Below are positions 16,251 to 25,293 of a stretch of 64,000 nt of DNA, piece by piece; the stretch's first letter is position 1; each line of letters begins with the position of its first letter. The DNA is from Mesorhizobium sp. M00.F.Ca.ET.216.01.1.1. Its GTDB lineage: Bacteria; Pseudomonadota; Alphaproteobacteria; Rhizobiales; Rhizobiaceae. The notes beneath the pieces are model-generated. The model was not told the origin of the DNA. It made no database searches and worked only from the letters and a program-made list of their open reading frames with translations. The stretch spans positions 1 to 64,000 of the forward strand of contig NZ_SADR02000022.1 in the NCBI RefSeq assembly GCF_004010325.2, in the 5' to 3' direction. The translations under genes and the position numbers were made by a program.

Positions 16251-18620
16251 TCAGGAACGCGGTCGGGTCTTTTGCGGATCGTAGTGGGCGAGGGCCACGA
16301 CACGCGCCGGCAGCCGCTTCTGGTGGCCGTCGAGCTTGCCGATCTCGACCTCGGTGCCGATCGCGGCATGGGTGACGTCAAGCCTGGCCAGCGCGATGTT
16401 CTTGTTCAGCAGCGGCGAGCGCGTGCCTGAGGTGACCTCGCCGATCTGGGCGCGGCCGACATGCACGCAGTCGCCATGGCCGACGGCGACGTTGGCATCG
16501 ATGTCGAGGCCGACCAGTTTCTTTTGCGGGTTCTCCTTGCGCCGGATCAGCGCCTCGCGGCCGATGAAATCGTCGGTCTTGGTCTTCAGCGGAACGGTGA
16601 AGCCGATGCCGGCCTCGAACGGATCGGTCTGGTCGGAGAACTCATAGCCGGCAAAGATCAGCCCGGCCTCGATGCGCACCATGTCGAGCGCCTGTAGCCC
16701 CATCGGCTTCAGCCCGTGCGGCTGACCGGCCTGCCAGATGGCGTCGAACACCTTTTCGGCGTCGCGCGGATGGCACCAGATCTCGTAGCCGAGCTCGCCG
16801 GTATAGCCGGTGCGCGAGACGACAACCGGAACGCCGTTGCCGCCGCCGATGCGCGCCACCGCAAAACGGAACCATTCGAGCTCCTCGATCGACGGCTGCA
16901 GCGGCGAGGTCCAGATGATCTCTTTCAGGATGTCGCGGCTTTTCGGGCCCTGCACAGCGACGTTGTGCATCTGGTCGGTGGACGAGCGCACCAGCACGTT
17001 GAGGCCGAGCTTCTTCGCCGTCTCGCGCAGCCATTCGCCGGAAAGATCGTCGCCGCCGACCCAGCGGAAATTGTCCTTGCCGAGCCTGAGCAGCGTGCCG
17101 TCGTCGATCATGCCGCCATGCTCGTAGCACATCGCCGAATAGACGACCTGGCCGACGCCGAGCTTCTTCACGTCGCGGGTCAGCGTGTATTGCAGCAGCG
17201 CTTCGGAATCCGGGCCGGTGACCTCGAACTTACGCAGCGGCGACAGGTCCATGATCACGGCGTCCTGCCGGCAGGCCCAGTATTCGTCGATCGCGCCTTC
17301 CCTGGCGAAGGAATTGGCCAGCCAATAGCCCCGGTACTCGATGAAGTTGCGGGTGTGCTTGGCAAAGCTCGAATGAAATGATGTCTCGCGGGTCATTTTC
17401 GGTTCCGAATCGGGCGTCATGCGTCTGGCGATCGCTCGCGAGAATTTGTGCTGGCCGGAATAGGTCCGCACATGGATGTCGGTCAGGTTCCAGCCATTGG
17501 CCGGCGTCGTATCGTCGGGGCAGGCGGACGAGACGCAGACGACGTCGGTCAGGGCGCGCAGCAGCACATAGTCGCCCGGCCGCGACCACGGTTCGTCGGA
17601 AACCATGACGCCATGCGCGTCGATCGCCGTGTTGAAGAAGAAGTTGATCGCCATCCAGCCGGCGCGAGGCGTGACGCCCTTGTCAGCCAGCGCGCGGTTG
17701 AAATTCTCCGAGCAATTGGGGTGACCGGGATAGCCGATGTCGTCGTAATATTTGGCCGCACAGGCGAGCGCGAACGCATCGTGCCGGCCGCATGTGTCCT
17801 GCACCACCTCGACCAGCGGCTCCATGTCCTGGTCGTAATATTTCGAATGCAGGCCGGGCATTGGATAGCTCGATCCCATCAGCGTGCGGGTCGTCGTCAC
17901 GTCGAGCGGATGGTCGCGTCCCTTGTCCAGCTTGCGCGCCGAAAAGCACTGGAAGTCGGTGCACTGGCGCCCATCGACATCGATGATCTGCAGATAGTCG
18001 CCAGCCCTCACAAAATAGGATTCTGCCGTCGCCGAATGGACGCGCAGGTCGAGCATCGGATCGGCCAGCGGATCGGCAAGCCGCGACTTCGCCGCCGGGC
18101 GGATGGTGGCGCGGCGGACAAAGACGCTGAGCGGCGTTGCCGTGTCGTGGCCGTCGACCAGCATCGGCCCGCCCGGCGCGGCGATGACCATCGAGCCGTC
18201 GCGCGCGACGGCAAAACCCTGTTCGGTGCCGGCAGGAGTTGTGCCACCGAAAACGCGAACGGCCTTGGCTTGGTCGAGCTGCACCTGGCGGCTCTGGAGC
18301 CCGCGACGCAGCGCTGCGAGGCTGTCGTCACCTTCTGTCAGCAGCGCCTTGATGCCGGCGGCATTGCTGTTCGATTTCTCGCCGAAGATGCCGGGGTCGG
18401 TCGTGCCGGTCTTGTCCCATACCAGCAGCTCGCAGGCCTGGCCGCCTTCGACGTTGCGCACGGTGATGGTGTCGCCGGCCTCGACCTCTATGAGCACCGC
18501 GCCATTGCCTTGTACGTGGTAACGCTCCATGCCGAGGGGCAGCGCAATCTGGCCGGGCCGCAGGATCAGGCTCGGCCGGGGCGGTCCGGCTGCGACGGCG
18601 GGGTAGGGCGACTGGCTCAT
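16251..18620 (-). CDS. tdm: Trimethylamine N-oxide demethylase (Tdm: DUF1989 plus GcvT)
   Basis: A 789-residue fusion. Residues about 20-400 are a DUF1989 (urea-carboxylase-associated-like) domain; 410-789 are a GcvT-type aminomethyltransferase domain with SRTGYTGELGYEIW, QALDMVRIEAG and the C-terminal GEVTSGTRSP. This architecture and length are those of Tdm from Methylocella and Ruegeria, which cleaves TMAO to dimethylamine and formaldehyde; the GcvT part is thought to load formaldehyde onto tetrahydrofolate. Candidate metal residues in the first domain are Cys220 (GRQCTDF), Cys277 and His280 (TCGRHD) and Cys367; I cannot say which bind zinc. The open frame extends 33 codons upstream, but MSQSPYPAV has CAAGG 6 nt ahead and fits homologues. 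It has its own 140-nt leader after mgdD. Confidence 0.92.
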   Translation of the reverse strand: MSQSPYPAVAAGPPRPSLILRPGQIALPLGMERYHVQGNGAVLIEVEAGDTITVRNVEGGQACELLVWDKTGTTDPGIFGEKSNSNAAGIKALLTEGDDSLAALRRGLQSRQVQLDQAKAVRVFGGTTPAGTEQGFAVARDGSMVIAAPGGPMLVDGHDTATPLSVFVRRATIRPAAKSRLADPLADPMLDLRVHSATAESYFVRAGDYLQIIDVDGRQCTDFQCFSARKLDKGRDHPLDVTTTRTLMGSSYPMPGLHSKYYDQDMEPLVEVVQDTCGRHDAFALACAAKYYDDIGYPGHPNCSENFNRALADKGVTPRAGWMAINFFFNTAIDAHGVMVSDEPWSRPGDYVLLRALTDVVCVSSACPDDTTPANGWNLTDIHVRTYSGQHKFSRAIARRMTPDSEPKMTRETSFHSSFAKHTRNFIEYRGYWLANSFAREGAIDEYWACRQDAVIMDLSPLRKFEVTGPDSEALLQYTLTRDVKKLGVGQVVYSAMCYEHGGMIDDGTLLRLGKDNFRWVGGDDLSGEWLRETAKKLGLNVLVRSSTDQMHNVAVQGPKSRDILKEIIWTSPLQPSIEELEWFRFAVARIGGGNGVPVVVSRTGYTGELGYEIWCHPRDAEKVFDAIWQAGQPHGLKPMGLQALDMVRIEAGLIFAGYEFSDQTDPFEAGIGFTVPLKTKTDDFIGREALIRRKENPQKKLVGLDIDANVAVGHGDCVHVGRAQIGEVTSGTRSPLLNKNIALARLDVTHAAIGTEVEIGKLDGHQKRLPARVVALAHYDPQKTRPRS

Positions 18621-18670
18621 TCTGGCCTTGCGTTTCGAGAACCGGGTTCGAGAAACAAATTTGCCTGTAT

Positions 18671-18686
18671 GTGAAATTATTTTAGC
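18671..18686. promoter_or_regulatory. Methylamine promoter box upstream of tdm
   Basis: GTGAAATTATTTTAGC lies about 50 nt upstream of the tdm ATG, in the gap after mgdD. It shares GTGAAATT with the boxes at 31775 and 36865. It suggests tdm has its own promoter under the same regulator. Confidence 0.45.
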
Positions 18687-18760
18687 AGCAAGAATAGGCA
18701 GCAAGGCCGGATTTGGCAAGGCGAAGCTGCCGCGCCGGCTGTGCCGGTATGGTCGAGAAC

Positions 18761-19390
18761 CTACGCAAATTCCTCGGAATGCCTGATATCGACGCCGTAT
18801 TCAGCGGCCGCATCGAGCATCGTGTGCCAGAGGCTTTCCGCAAAAGTCGCAAACACCAGAAGATTGAACACAGCCTGACCGTCCGGCCGATCATTGCCGC
18901 GCCAGAGATTGACACTGGTGTGGTCGATCGAGGTCGCGGCAGCGGTGCCGATCGGGAGCGCCTGCGGGTGCAGGTCGATCGACGACAGTTTCGCCAGCAT
19001 GGCGCGCGCCTTCGTGCCAGAGACGCCGATCAGGGCGCGGGCGTGCGACTGGTCCGACAACGAGGCTGATTGCGAGAGCGCCCGGGTCAGGGTGTCCATT
19101 GTGTGCTTGCTGCCCTTCGACAGGACGAAATACTGGTCCGGCCCCGACCAGATGAGCGAAGCGTCCGCTGTCTGGATCGCCTTTGGTACATCCGGGGCGG
19201 CAACGCCGAAACGGGCTTCGGCGGCACTCGCCATTTGAACTCCTTTGCCGCGCCGCGCCATCACCTGGATCAGGTCGAAATTGCGGATCTCGGTAAGCAA
19301 AACGCCGGCCTTGATACCGCGCGCGCCATGTACGCCGGTGACTAGCCCCTGTTCGAGCGGACTGCGGGAAACCCACGAAAACTCAGCCAC
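18761..19390 (-). CDS. mgdD: N-methylglutamate dehydrogenase subunit D (SoxG-like)
   Basis: A 209-residue protein resembling the gamma subunit of heterotetrameric sarcosine oxidase, a GcvT-like fold without an obvious catalytic site of its own. Seen: SRSPLEQGLVTG at the start, FDLIQVMARRG, ASLIWSGPDQYFVLS and SIDHTSVNLWR, all typical of SoxG. With MgdA, B and C it forms the complex that oxidises N-methylglutamate to glutamate, passing the methyl carbon to tetrahydrofolate. I chose the GTG at 19390, inside the last codons of mgdC, because GGAGGG lies 7 nt upstream; an ATG 15 nt earlier lacks such a site. The 8-nt overlap with mgdC implies coupled translation. Confidence 0.85.
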   Translation of the reverse strand: MAEFSWVSRSPLEQGLVTGVHGARGIKAGVLLTEIRNFDLIQVMARRGKGVQMASAAEARFGVAAPDVPKAIQTADASLIWSGPDQYFVLSKGSKHTMDTLTRALSQSASLSDQSHARALIGVSGTKARAMLAKLSSIDLHPQALPIGTAAATSIDHTSVNLWRGNDRPDGQAVFNLLVFATFAESLWHTMLDAAAEYGVDIRHSEEFA

Positions 19391-22367
19391 GCTGGCGCCC
19401 TCCATCCGGATCATAGAAGACGGGACTGCACAGCTCGACATCGTAGTCTTCGCCGCGCAACGGATCATGCGTATGGACGATCTCGCCGATGCGCTCGCGG
19501 CCACGCTCGACAAGACCCAGTCCGATCCACTGGTCGAGCACCGGCGAGAAGCAGACCGAGGTGACATAGCCCTGGTCGGTGTCGGGGCCGGGCGTCCTGC
19601 CTTTCGGGATGATATGCGCGCCGGAGCGCAGGCGGCTTGTCTTGTCCACCGGCTTGATGCCGACCACCACCTGCCGGTCCGGTGCGACGAGCGCCTCGCG
19701 CCCGGCCATGACGCGGCCGATATAATCTTTCTTGGTCGACATCATCTTGCCCAAGCCGAGGTCGGCGGCTGTCGTTGTGCCGTTCAGTTCCGGCCCGGCG
19801 ACGTGGCCCTTTTCGATGCGCATGACGCCGAGTGCCTCGGTGCCGTAAGGCGTCACGCCGAGAGGTTTGCCGGCTAGCATAAGATTGCGCGCCAGCGCGT
19901 CGCCGTAGCGGGCCGGGACGGAAATCTCGAACGCCATCTCGCCGGAGAACGAAATGCGGAACAGCCGTCCCTTGATGCCGCCGCGAAGCGTGACTTCCCG
20001 AGCGCCCATGAACGGAAAGCCCTCGTTCGACAGGTCCTCGGCCGGATCGACGATCTCCCTGAGCAGGTCTCGGGTCTTCGGTCCGGCGATCGAGAATTGC
20101 GCCCACTGGTCCGAGACCGATGTGAGCTGCACATCGAGTTCGGGAAACAGCACCTGCCGGCAGAATTCGAGATGCTGCATCACCAGCCCCGCCTTGGCAG
20201 TCGTAGTGGTCAGGAAATAATGGTCCTCGGCCAGCCGCGACGTGGTACCGTCGTCATAGACGATGCCATCCTCGCGCAGCATCAGCCCGTAGCGAGCCTT
20301 TCCCACAGCAAGATTGGAGAAGGTGTTGATGTAGACGCGGTCGAGGAAGGCGCCAGCATCCGGGCCGTGCACGTCGATCTTGCCGAGCGTCGAGACGTCG
20401 CAGAAGCCGACGCCGCCGCGCACTGCCTTGACCTCGCGGGTTACCGATTCCAGCCAATCCTTCTCGCCGGGGCGTGGATACCATTGCGCCCGTTTCCACA
20501 GGCCGGTGTCGACGAACACCGCACCCTGTTCGCTGGCCCAGTGATGCGACGGCGTCAACCTTGTCGCATGGAAATTCTCGTCGCGGTGATGGCCGGCGAA
20601 GGCGCCGATGGCGACGGGTACATAGGGTGGACGGTAGATTGTCGTGCCGGTCTCGGGAATCGATTTGCCGCTGACCGCGGCCATGATAGCGAGGCCGGCG
20701 ACGTTCGATGTCTTGCCCTGGTCGGTGGCCATGCCGAGCGTCGTGTAGCGCTTCAGGTGCTCGACCGATTCAAAGCCTTCGCGCTGTGCAAGTTCGATGT
20801 CGGAAGCGGTGACATCGTGCTGGTAGTCGACAAAGGCCTTTCCTTTGCCGGCGACATGCCAGAGCGGCGTCAGCGAAAACGCCTCGTCGTCGGCGGCCGG
20901 CGCTGTGCCGGCCTTGCCGCTGCGTCCGGTGTCTTGTGCCGCAGCCGCACCGGCGGCAAATCCTTGGCGCAGGCAGGCGCCGAGGCTGAAGGCGCCGTTG
21001 GCCGCCCCCGCGGCCACCATACCCGGCGGGGCGCTGTCCGGAACGAAGGCGGCGATATCGTTCTGCCATTTCGGCCGGCCGCGATGGTAGGAGGTCAGCC
21101 CCACTGCTGGGTTCCAGCCGCCCGAGACCGCAAGCCCGTCGGCCTCGACTTCGGCGCGAGCGCCGCCGGTCAGCGACACCGTGATTTTCCGGACGCCGTG
21201 CTTGCCGCCGTCAACACCACCGACGGACCCATTCATTATGGGAAAACCGGCTTTGGCGGCAAGCGCGCGATGGGCTGGGGATACGTCTGGGCGTGCATCG
21301 ACGACCGCCGCGATCTGCAGTCCGGCGCCAAGCGCGGTCTCGACCGTGCGCCAGCCATCCTCGTTGTTGGTGAACAACGCGATGCGCCTTGCCGGCGTCG
21401 CCGCGTAGCGTTCGACATAGCTCCGCACCGCCGAGGCCATCATCACGCCGGGCGTGTCGTTGCCGGCAAAGACGATCGGCCGTTCGATGGCGCCGGCCGC
21501 AACGATCGAACGTTTGGCCACGATCCGCCACAGCCTCTGGCGCACCTGGTGTTCGGGCGGCGAGGGCAGGTGGTCGTTGACTCGCTCGATCGCACCATGG
21601 GTGCCGCCGTCATAGACGCCGAACAGCGTCGTGCGGGTCATGATGCGGACGTCGGGCAGCGCGGCAAGCTCGCTGAGTGTGCGGGAAATCCATTCTGCTG
21701 CCGGCATGCCGTCGATCGTGCCGCCGTCGGCAAGCGGGCGGCCGCCGACCACGAAATCCTCCTCGCACAAGATGACGCGGGCGCCGCTGCGGCCAGCGGC
21801 CAATGCCGCCGCCAACCCGGCCGGGCCGGAGCCGGCGATCAGCACGTCGCAATGCGCCCATGCCTTGTCGTAATGGTCGGGATCGGCAACGCCTGACGCA
21901 CGTCCGAGGCCGGCAGCGCGGCGGATCGCCGGCTCGTAGATCGCCTCCCAGAACTTGGCCGGCCACATGAAGGTCTTGTAGTAGAAGCCGGCGACGAAGA
22001 TCGGCGCGAACAGCTGGTTCACCGCCATCATGTCGTGGCGCAGCGATGGCCAGCGGTTCTGGCTGGCGGCTTCGAGCCCGTCATAGAGTTCGGCCGTAGT
22101 CGCCTTGGTGTTCGGCTCGCGCCGCGCGCCGTTGCGCAGCTCGACCAGCGCGTTCGGTTCCTCCGAGCCTGCAGTCAGGATGCCGCGCGGCCGGTGGTAC
22201 TTGAATGAACGGCCGACCAGCTTGACGCCGTTGGCGATCAGCGCCGAGGCCAGTGTGTCGCCCTGGAAGCCGGCAAAGGTCTTTCCATCGAAGCGAAAGC
22301 CCAACGGTGCAGAGCGGTCGATGAGACCACCCTTTTCCAGCCGATGTGTCTGCGCGCGACCGACCAT
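19383..22367 (-). CDS. mgdC: N-methylglutamate dehydrogenase subunit C (SoxA-like)
   Basis: A 994-residue protein equivalent to the alpha subunit of sarcosine oxidase. Order of domains: N-terminal ferredoxin-like Fer2_4 segment (FDGKTFAGFQGDTLASALIA), an NAD/FAD-binding oxidoreductase region with VLIAGSGPAGLAAALAAGRS at about 175-195, and a C-terminal GcvT domain (about 610-990) that in sarcosine oxidase binds tetrahydrofolate. The tmm, tdm, dmm and gmaS neighbours indicate N-methylglutamate rather than sarcosine as substrate. The ATG overlaps the mgdB stop by one base (TGATG). A standalone sarcosine oxidase remains possible in principle, but context argues strongly against it. Confidence 0.88.
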   Translation of the reverse strand: MVGRAQTHRLEKGGLIDRSAPLGFRFDGKTFAGFQGDTLASALIANGVKLVGRSFKYHRPRGILTAGSEEPNALVELRNGARREPNTKATTAELYDGLEAASQNRWPSLRHDMMAVNQLFAPIFVAGFYYKTFMWPAKFWEAIYEPAIRRAAGLGRASGVADPDHYDKAWAHCDVLIAGSGPAGLAAALAAGRSGARVILCEEDFVVGGRPLADGGTIDGMPAAEWISRTLSELAALPDVRIMTRTTLFGVYDGGTHGAIERVNDHLPSPPEHQVRQRLWRIVAKRSIVAAGAIERPIVFAGNDTPGVMMASAVRSYVERYAATPARRIALFTNNEDGWRTVETALGAGLQIAAVVDARPDVSPAHRALAAKAGFPIMNGSVGGVDGGKHGVRKITVSLTGGARAEVEADGLAVSGGWNPAVGLTSYHRGRPKWQNDIAAFVPDSAPPGMVAAGAANGAFSLGACLRQGFAAGAAAAQDTGRSGKAGTAPAADDEAFSLTPLWHVAGKGKAFVDYQHDVTASDIELAQREGFESVEHLKRYTTLGMATDQGKTSNVAGLAIMAAVSGKSIPETGTTIYRPPYVPVAIGAFAGHHRDENFHATRLTPSHHWASEQGAVFVDTGLWKRAQWYPRPGEKDWLESVTREVKAVRGGVGFCDVSTLGKIDVHGPDAGAFLDRVYINTFSNLAVGKARYGLMLREDGIVYDDGTTSRLAEDHYFLTTTTAKAGLVMQHLEFCRQVLFPELDVQLTSVSDQWAQFSIAGPKTRDLLREIVDPAEDLSNEGFPFMGAREVTLRGGIKGRLFRISFSGEMAFEISVPARYGDALARNLMLAGKPLGVTPYGTEALGVMRIEKGHVAGPELNGTTTAADLGLGKMMSTKKDYIGRVMAGREALVAPDRQVVVGIKPVDKTSRLRSGAHIIPKGRTPGPDTDQGYVTSVCFSPVLDQWIGLGLVERGRERIGEIVHTHDPLRGEDYDVELCSPVFYDPDGGRQRG

Positions 22368-22642
22368 CAGGCGCCAACCTTGCGGGCACCGACGCCAGCC
22401 GCCGGTTCGACCGCCGAAATCTCGTGCGTCAGCGTGTTGCGAGTGACCTTCAGCCAGGCCCGGCAGCCACCGCCATGGTACCAGTATTCGCTCATCTGGC
22501 CGGCGACATTGTCGCGCAGATAGACGTAGTCAAACACCTCGTCTTCCGAGGCGCTTGCAGCCGGACGCACCGGCTTGGCATCGCCCAGATAGGTGAACTC
22601 GCCGAGTTCGCGTTCGCCGCAGAAGGGACAGACTATACGCAT
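22367..22642 (-). CDS. mgdB: N-methylglutamate dehydrogenase subunit B (SoxD-like, zinc-binding)
   Basis: A 91-residue subunit like SoxD. Zinc ligands are visible as CPFCG near the start (Cys5, Cys8) and a later YHGGGCR (His56 and Cys60), the pattern known in the sarcosine oxidase delta subunit. It has no catalytic role by itself and stabilises the tetramer. It starts 16 nt after mgdA and overlaps mgdC by one base, consistent with fixed stoichiometry. Confidence 0.88.
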   Translation of the reverse strand: MRIVCPFCGERELGEFTYLGDAKPVRPAASASEDEVFDYVYLRDNVAGQMSEYWYHGGGCRAWLKVTRNTLTHEISAVEPAAGVGARKVGA

Positions 22643-22658
22643 TCTCTTCTACCCACGC

Positions 22659-23912
22659 TCAATGCAGGTTCGGTTGGGCGCCCTGGCCCTTTTCGTCGAT
22701 CATCGCGCCGCGCCGGAAGCGGTCGAGACGAAACCGCGCCGCCTCCTCGTGCGGCTCGTCGCGGGCCAGAAGGTGGGCGAAGACCAAGCCCGAGCCCGGC
22801 GTCGCCTTGAAGCCGCCATAGCACCAGCCGGCATTGAGATAGAGCCCGTCCACCGGCGTCCTGTCGATGATCGGCGAGCCGTCCATCGACATGTCCATGA
22901 TGCCGCCCCACTGGCGCAGAAGCCGCACACGGCCGATCATCGGCATCAGCGCCATGCCGCCTTCGCAGACGTCCTCCATGACAGGCAGGTTGCCGCGCTG
23001 GGCGTAGGAATTGTAGCCGTCTATGTCGCCGCCGAAGACCAGCCCGCCCTTGTCGGACTGGCTGACATAGAAATGCCCGGCACCGAAGGTCATGACATTG
23101 GGGATCAGCGGCTTGATAGCCTCGGAGACGAAGGCCTGCAGCACATGACTTTCGATCGGCAGCCGCAAGCCGGCCATCGCCGCGACGCGCGACGAACTGC
23201 CGGCGACGGCCATGCCGACCTTGCCGGCGCCGATCCTGCCGCGCGTCGTCTCGACACCGGTCACCTTACCGTTGGCGTCGCGCACAAAGGCTGACACCTC
23301 GCAGTTCTGGATGATGTCGACGCCGAGCGCGCTCGCCGCATGCGCATAGCCCCAGACGACGGCGTCGTGGCGTGCCGTGCCGCCGCGCCGCTGCAGCAGC
23401 CCGCCTTGCACCGGAAAGCGCGCATTGTCGAAGTTGAGGAACGGCATCATCTTCCTGACCGCGGCCAGGTCGAGAAGTTCGGCGTCGATACCGTTGATGC
23501 GCATGGTGTTGCCGCGTCGCGCATAGGCGTCGCGCTGCGCATCGGAATGATAGAGGTTGATGACGCCGCGCTGGCTGACCATGGTGTTGTAGTTGAGGTC
23601 CTGCTCCATGCGCTCCCACAGCTTCATCGACAATTCGTAGAAGCCGGTATTGCCCGGAAGCCCGTAATTGGAGCGGATGATGGTGGTGTTGCGGCCGGCA
23701 TTGCCGGAGCCGATCCAGCCCTTTTCGAGCACGGCGACATTCCTGACGCCGTACTCGCTGGCCAGGAACCACGCCGTCGCCAGGCCGTGGCCGCCGCCGC
23801 CGATGATCACCACGTCGTAGTGATCCTTCGGGCTGGCGTCGCGCCATGTGCGCTGCCAGGTCTTGTGGCCGGAAAATGCGGCGCGGGCGAGCGAGAAGAT
23901 CGAGTATTTCAT
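22659..23912 (-). CDS. mgdA: N-methylglutamate dehydrogenase subunit A (SoxB-like flavoprotein)
   Basis: A 417-residue DAO-family flavoprotein, the catalytic subunit. The FAD loop is clear (DVVIIGGGGHGLATAWFLA, about 32-51), followed by EKGWIGSGNAGRNTTI, typical of SoxB. GTARHDAVVWGYA contains the histidine that, by family analogy, is a candidate for covalent FMN attachment. The active-site region near MDMSMDGSPIIDRTP and GLYLNAGWCYGGFKATP also matches. It oxidises the N-methyl group of N-methylglutamate. It lies directly after gmaS (36 nt), so MMA conversion and N-methylglutamate oxidation are cotranscribed. Confidence 0.88.
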   Translation of the reverse strand: MKYSIFSLARAAFSGHKTWQRTWRDASPKDHYDVVIIGGGGHGLATAWFLASEYGVRNVAVLEKGWIGSGNAGRNTTIIRSNYGLPGNTGFYELSMKLWERMEQDLNYNTMVSQRGVINLYHSDAQRDAYARRGNTMRINGIDAELLDLAAVRKMMPFLNFDNARFPVQGGLLQRRGGTARHDAVVWGYAHAASALGVDIIQNCEVSAFVRDANGKVTGVETTRGRIGAGKVGMAVAGSSSRVAAMAGLRLPIESHVLQAFVSEAIKPLIPNVMTFGAGHFYVSQSDKGGLVFGGDIDGYNSYAQRGNLPVMEDVCEGGMALMPMIGRVRLLRQWGGIMDMSMDGSPIIDRTPVDGLYLNAGWCYGGFKATPGSGLVFAHLLARDEPHEEAARFRLDRFRRGAMIDEKGQGAQPNLH

Positions 23913-23948
23913 AAGTCTATTCCGAGGTCGCTCGCGCCACGCAGGCAG

Positions 23949-25256
23949 TTAGATATCCAGCGTGTGGTCGCGCTCCCACTGGGTGAAGTGGGAAGCATAG
24001 GAATTCCATTCCTGCTGCTTCAGCTTTAGGTAGGCCGACGAAAATTCCTCACCCAGCGCCGCCTTGAGCGATTTGTCGTTGTCGAACTCGCGCAATGCAT
24101 CGAGCAGGTTGAGCGGAAGCTTCGGCGCGCCTTCCACAGTATGTCCGAACTGGTACATGTCGATATCGTAGCGCTGGCCCGGATCGGCCCTCGAACGAAT
24201 GCCGTCGAGGCCGGCGGCGATGATCACGGCCTGCAGCAGATATGGGTTTGCCGCGCCGTCGGGCAGACGCAGCTCGAAGCGGCCGGGGCCGGGCACGCGC
24301 ACCATGTGGGTGCGGTTGTTGCCGGTCCAGGTCACCGTGTTCGGCGCCCAGGTCGCACCTGAAATCGTCCGCGGTGCGTTGATGCGTTTGTAGGAATTGA
24401 CCGTCGGGTTGGTGATCGCGGCAAGCGCGGAGGCATGTTTCATGATGCCGCCGAGGAAATTCTTGCCCTTTGCCGACAAGCCGAGCTCCATCGCATTGTC
24501 GGCAAAGACATTGGTCTTGCCGGCCTTGTCCCAAACCGAGATGTGGGCATGACAGCCATTGCCGGTCAGGCCCTGGAATGGCTTCGGCATGAAAGTCGCG
24601 CGCAGGCCATGCTTCTCGGCGACAGACTTCACCATGAATTTGAAGAAGGAGTGCTTGTCGGCCGTCGCCAGCGCATCGTCGAAGGCCCAGTTCATCTCGA
24701 ACTGGCCGTTGGCGTCCTCGTGGTCGTTCTGGTAGGCGCCCCAGCCGAGCGCCAGCATGTGGTCGCAGATCTCGGCGATGACATCGTAACGGCGCATCAC
24801 CGCCTGCTGGTCGTAGCAGGGTTTGGACGCCGTGTCGTATTCGTCGGAAATCGTTTTGCCGTCGGGCGAGATCAGGAAGAACTCGGCCTCGACGCCGGTC
24901 TTGATGTGCATGCCGTCGATTGCCGCTTCGGCGATCACCCGCTTCAGCGTATTGCGCGGCGCCTGCTCGACCGACTTGTCGTCCATGATGCAGTTGGCGG
25001 CAACCCAGGCGACTTCAGGTTTCCACGGCAACTGGATGACCGAATCCGGATCCGGCACCGCCAGCATGTCGGGATGGGCCGGCGTCAGGTCGAGCCAGGT
25101 GGCGAAACCGGCAAAGCCGGCACCGTCCCTCTGCATGTCGGCGATCGCCTGTGCCGGCACCAGCTTGGCCCGCTGCCCACCGAACAGATCGGTGTAGGAT
25201 ATCATGAAATATTTGACGCCCTTCTCTTTGGCGAAGGCGGCGAGATCGTTCCCCAT
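23949..25256 (-). CDS. gmaS: Gamma-glutamylmethylamide synthetase (glutamine-synthetase family)
   Basis: A 435-residue member of the glutamine synthetase superfamily. It should join methylamine to glutamate with ATP, the entry step of the indirect methylamine pathway. Family motifs: DANGQFEMNW (ammonia/amine and metal site), GNGCHAHISVWD, NPTVNSYKRINAPRTISG and RFELRLPDGAANPYL (glutamate and metal ligands). The short, type-III-like length and its place between mgsC and mgdA separate it from housekeeping GlnA. Rhizobial GlnT is very similar in sequence; the call as GmaS depends on the surrounding tdm/tmm/dmm/mgd genes. Start MGNDLAAFAKE. Confidence 0.9.
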   Translation of the reverse strand: MGNDLAAFAKEKGVKYFMISYTDLFGGQRAKLVPAQAIADMQRDGAGFAGFATWLDLTPAHPDMLAVPDPDSVIQLPWKPEVAWVAANCIMDDKSVEQAPRNTLKRVIAEAAIDGMHIKTGVEAEFFLISPDGKTISDEYDTASKPCYDQQAVMRRYDVIAEICDHMLALGWGAYQNDHEDANGQFEMNWAFDDALATADKHSFFKFMVKSVAEKHGLRATFMPKPFQGLTGNGCHAHISVWDKAGKTNVFADNAMELGLSAKGKNFLGGIMKHASALAAITNPTVNSYKRINAPRTISGATWAPNTVTWTGNNRTHMVRVPGPGRFELRLPDGAANPYLLQAVIIAAGLDGIRSRADPGQRYDIDMYQFGHTVEGAPKLPLNLLDALREFDNDKSLKAALGEEFSSAYLKLKQQEWNSYASHFTQWERDHTLDI

Positions 25257-25293
25257 TATAGTTCCTCGCTTATTGCTATCTGGTGGTTTGTTA

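Noticed and set aside
20097..21896. Long plus-strand frame (599 codons) opposite mgdC
   Set aside because: Antisense shadow; mgdC has full SoxA-like domain structure.
18761..25256. Sarcosine oxidase soxBDAG with GlnT instead of mgd/gmaS
   Set aside because: Sequence alone allows it, but linked tmm, tdm, dmmDABC, mgsABC and tmoXWV point to methylated amines. I keep it only as an alternative.
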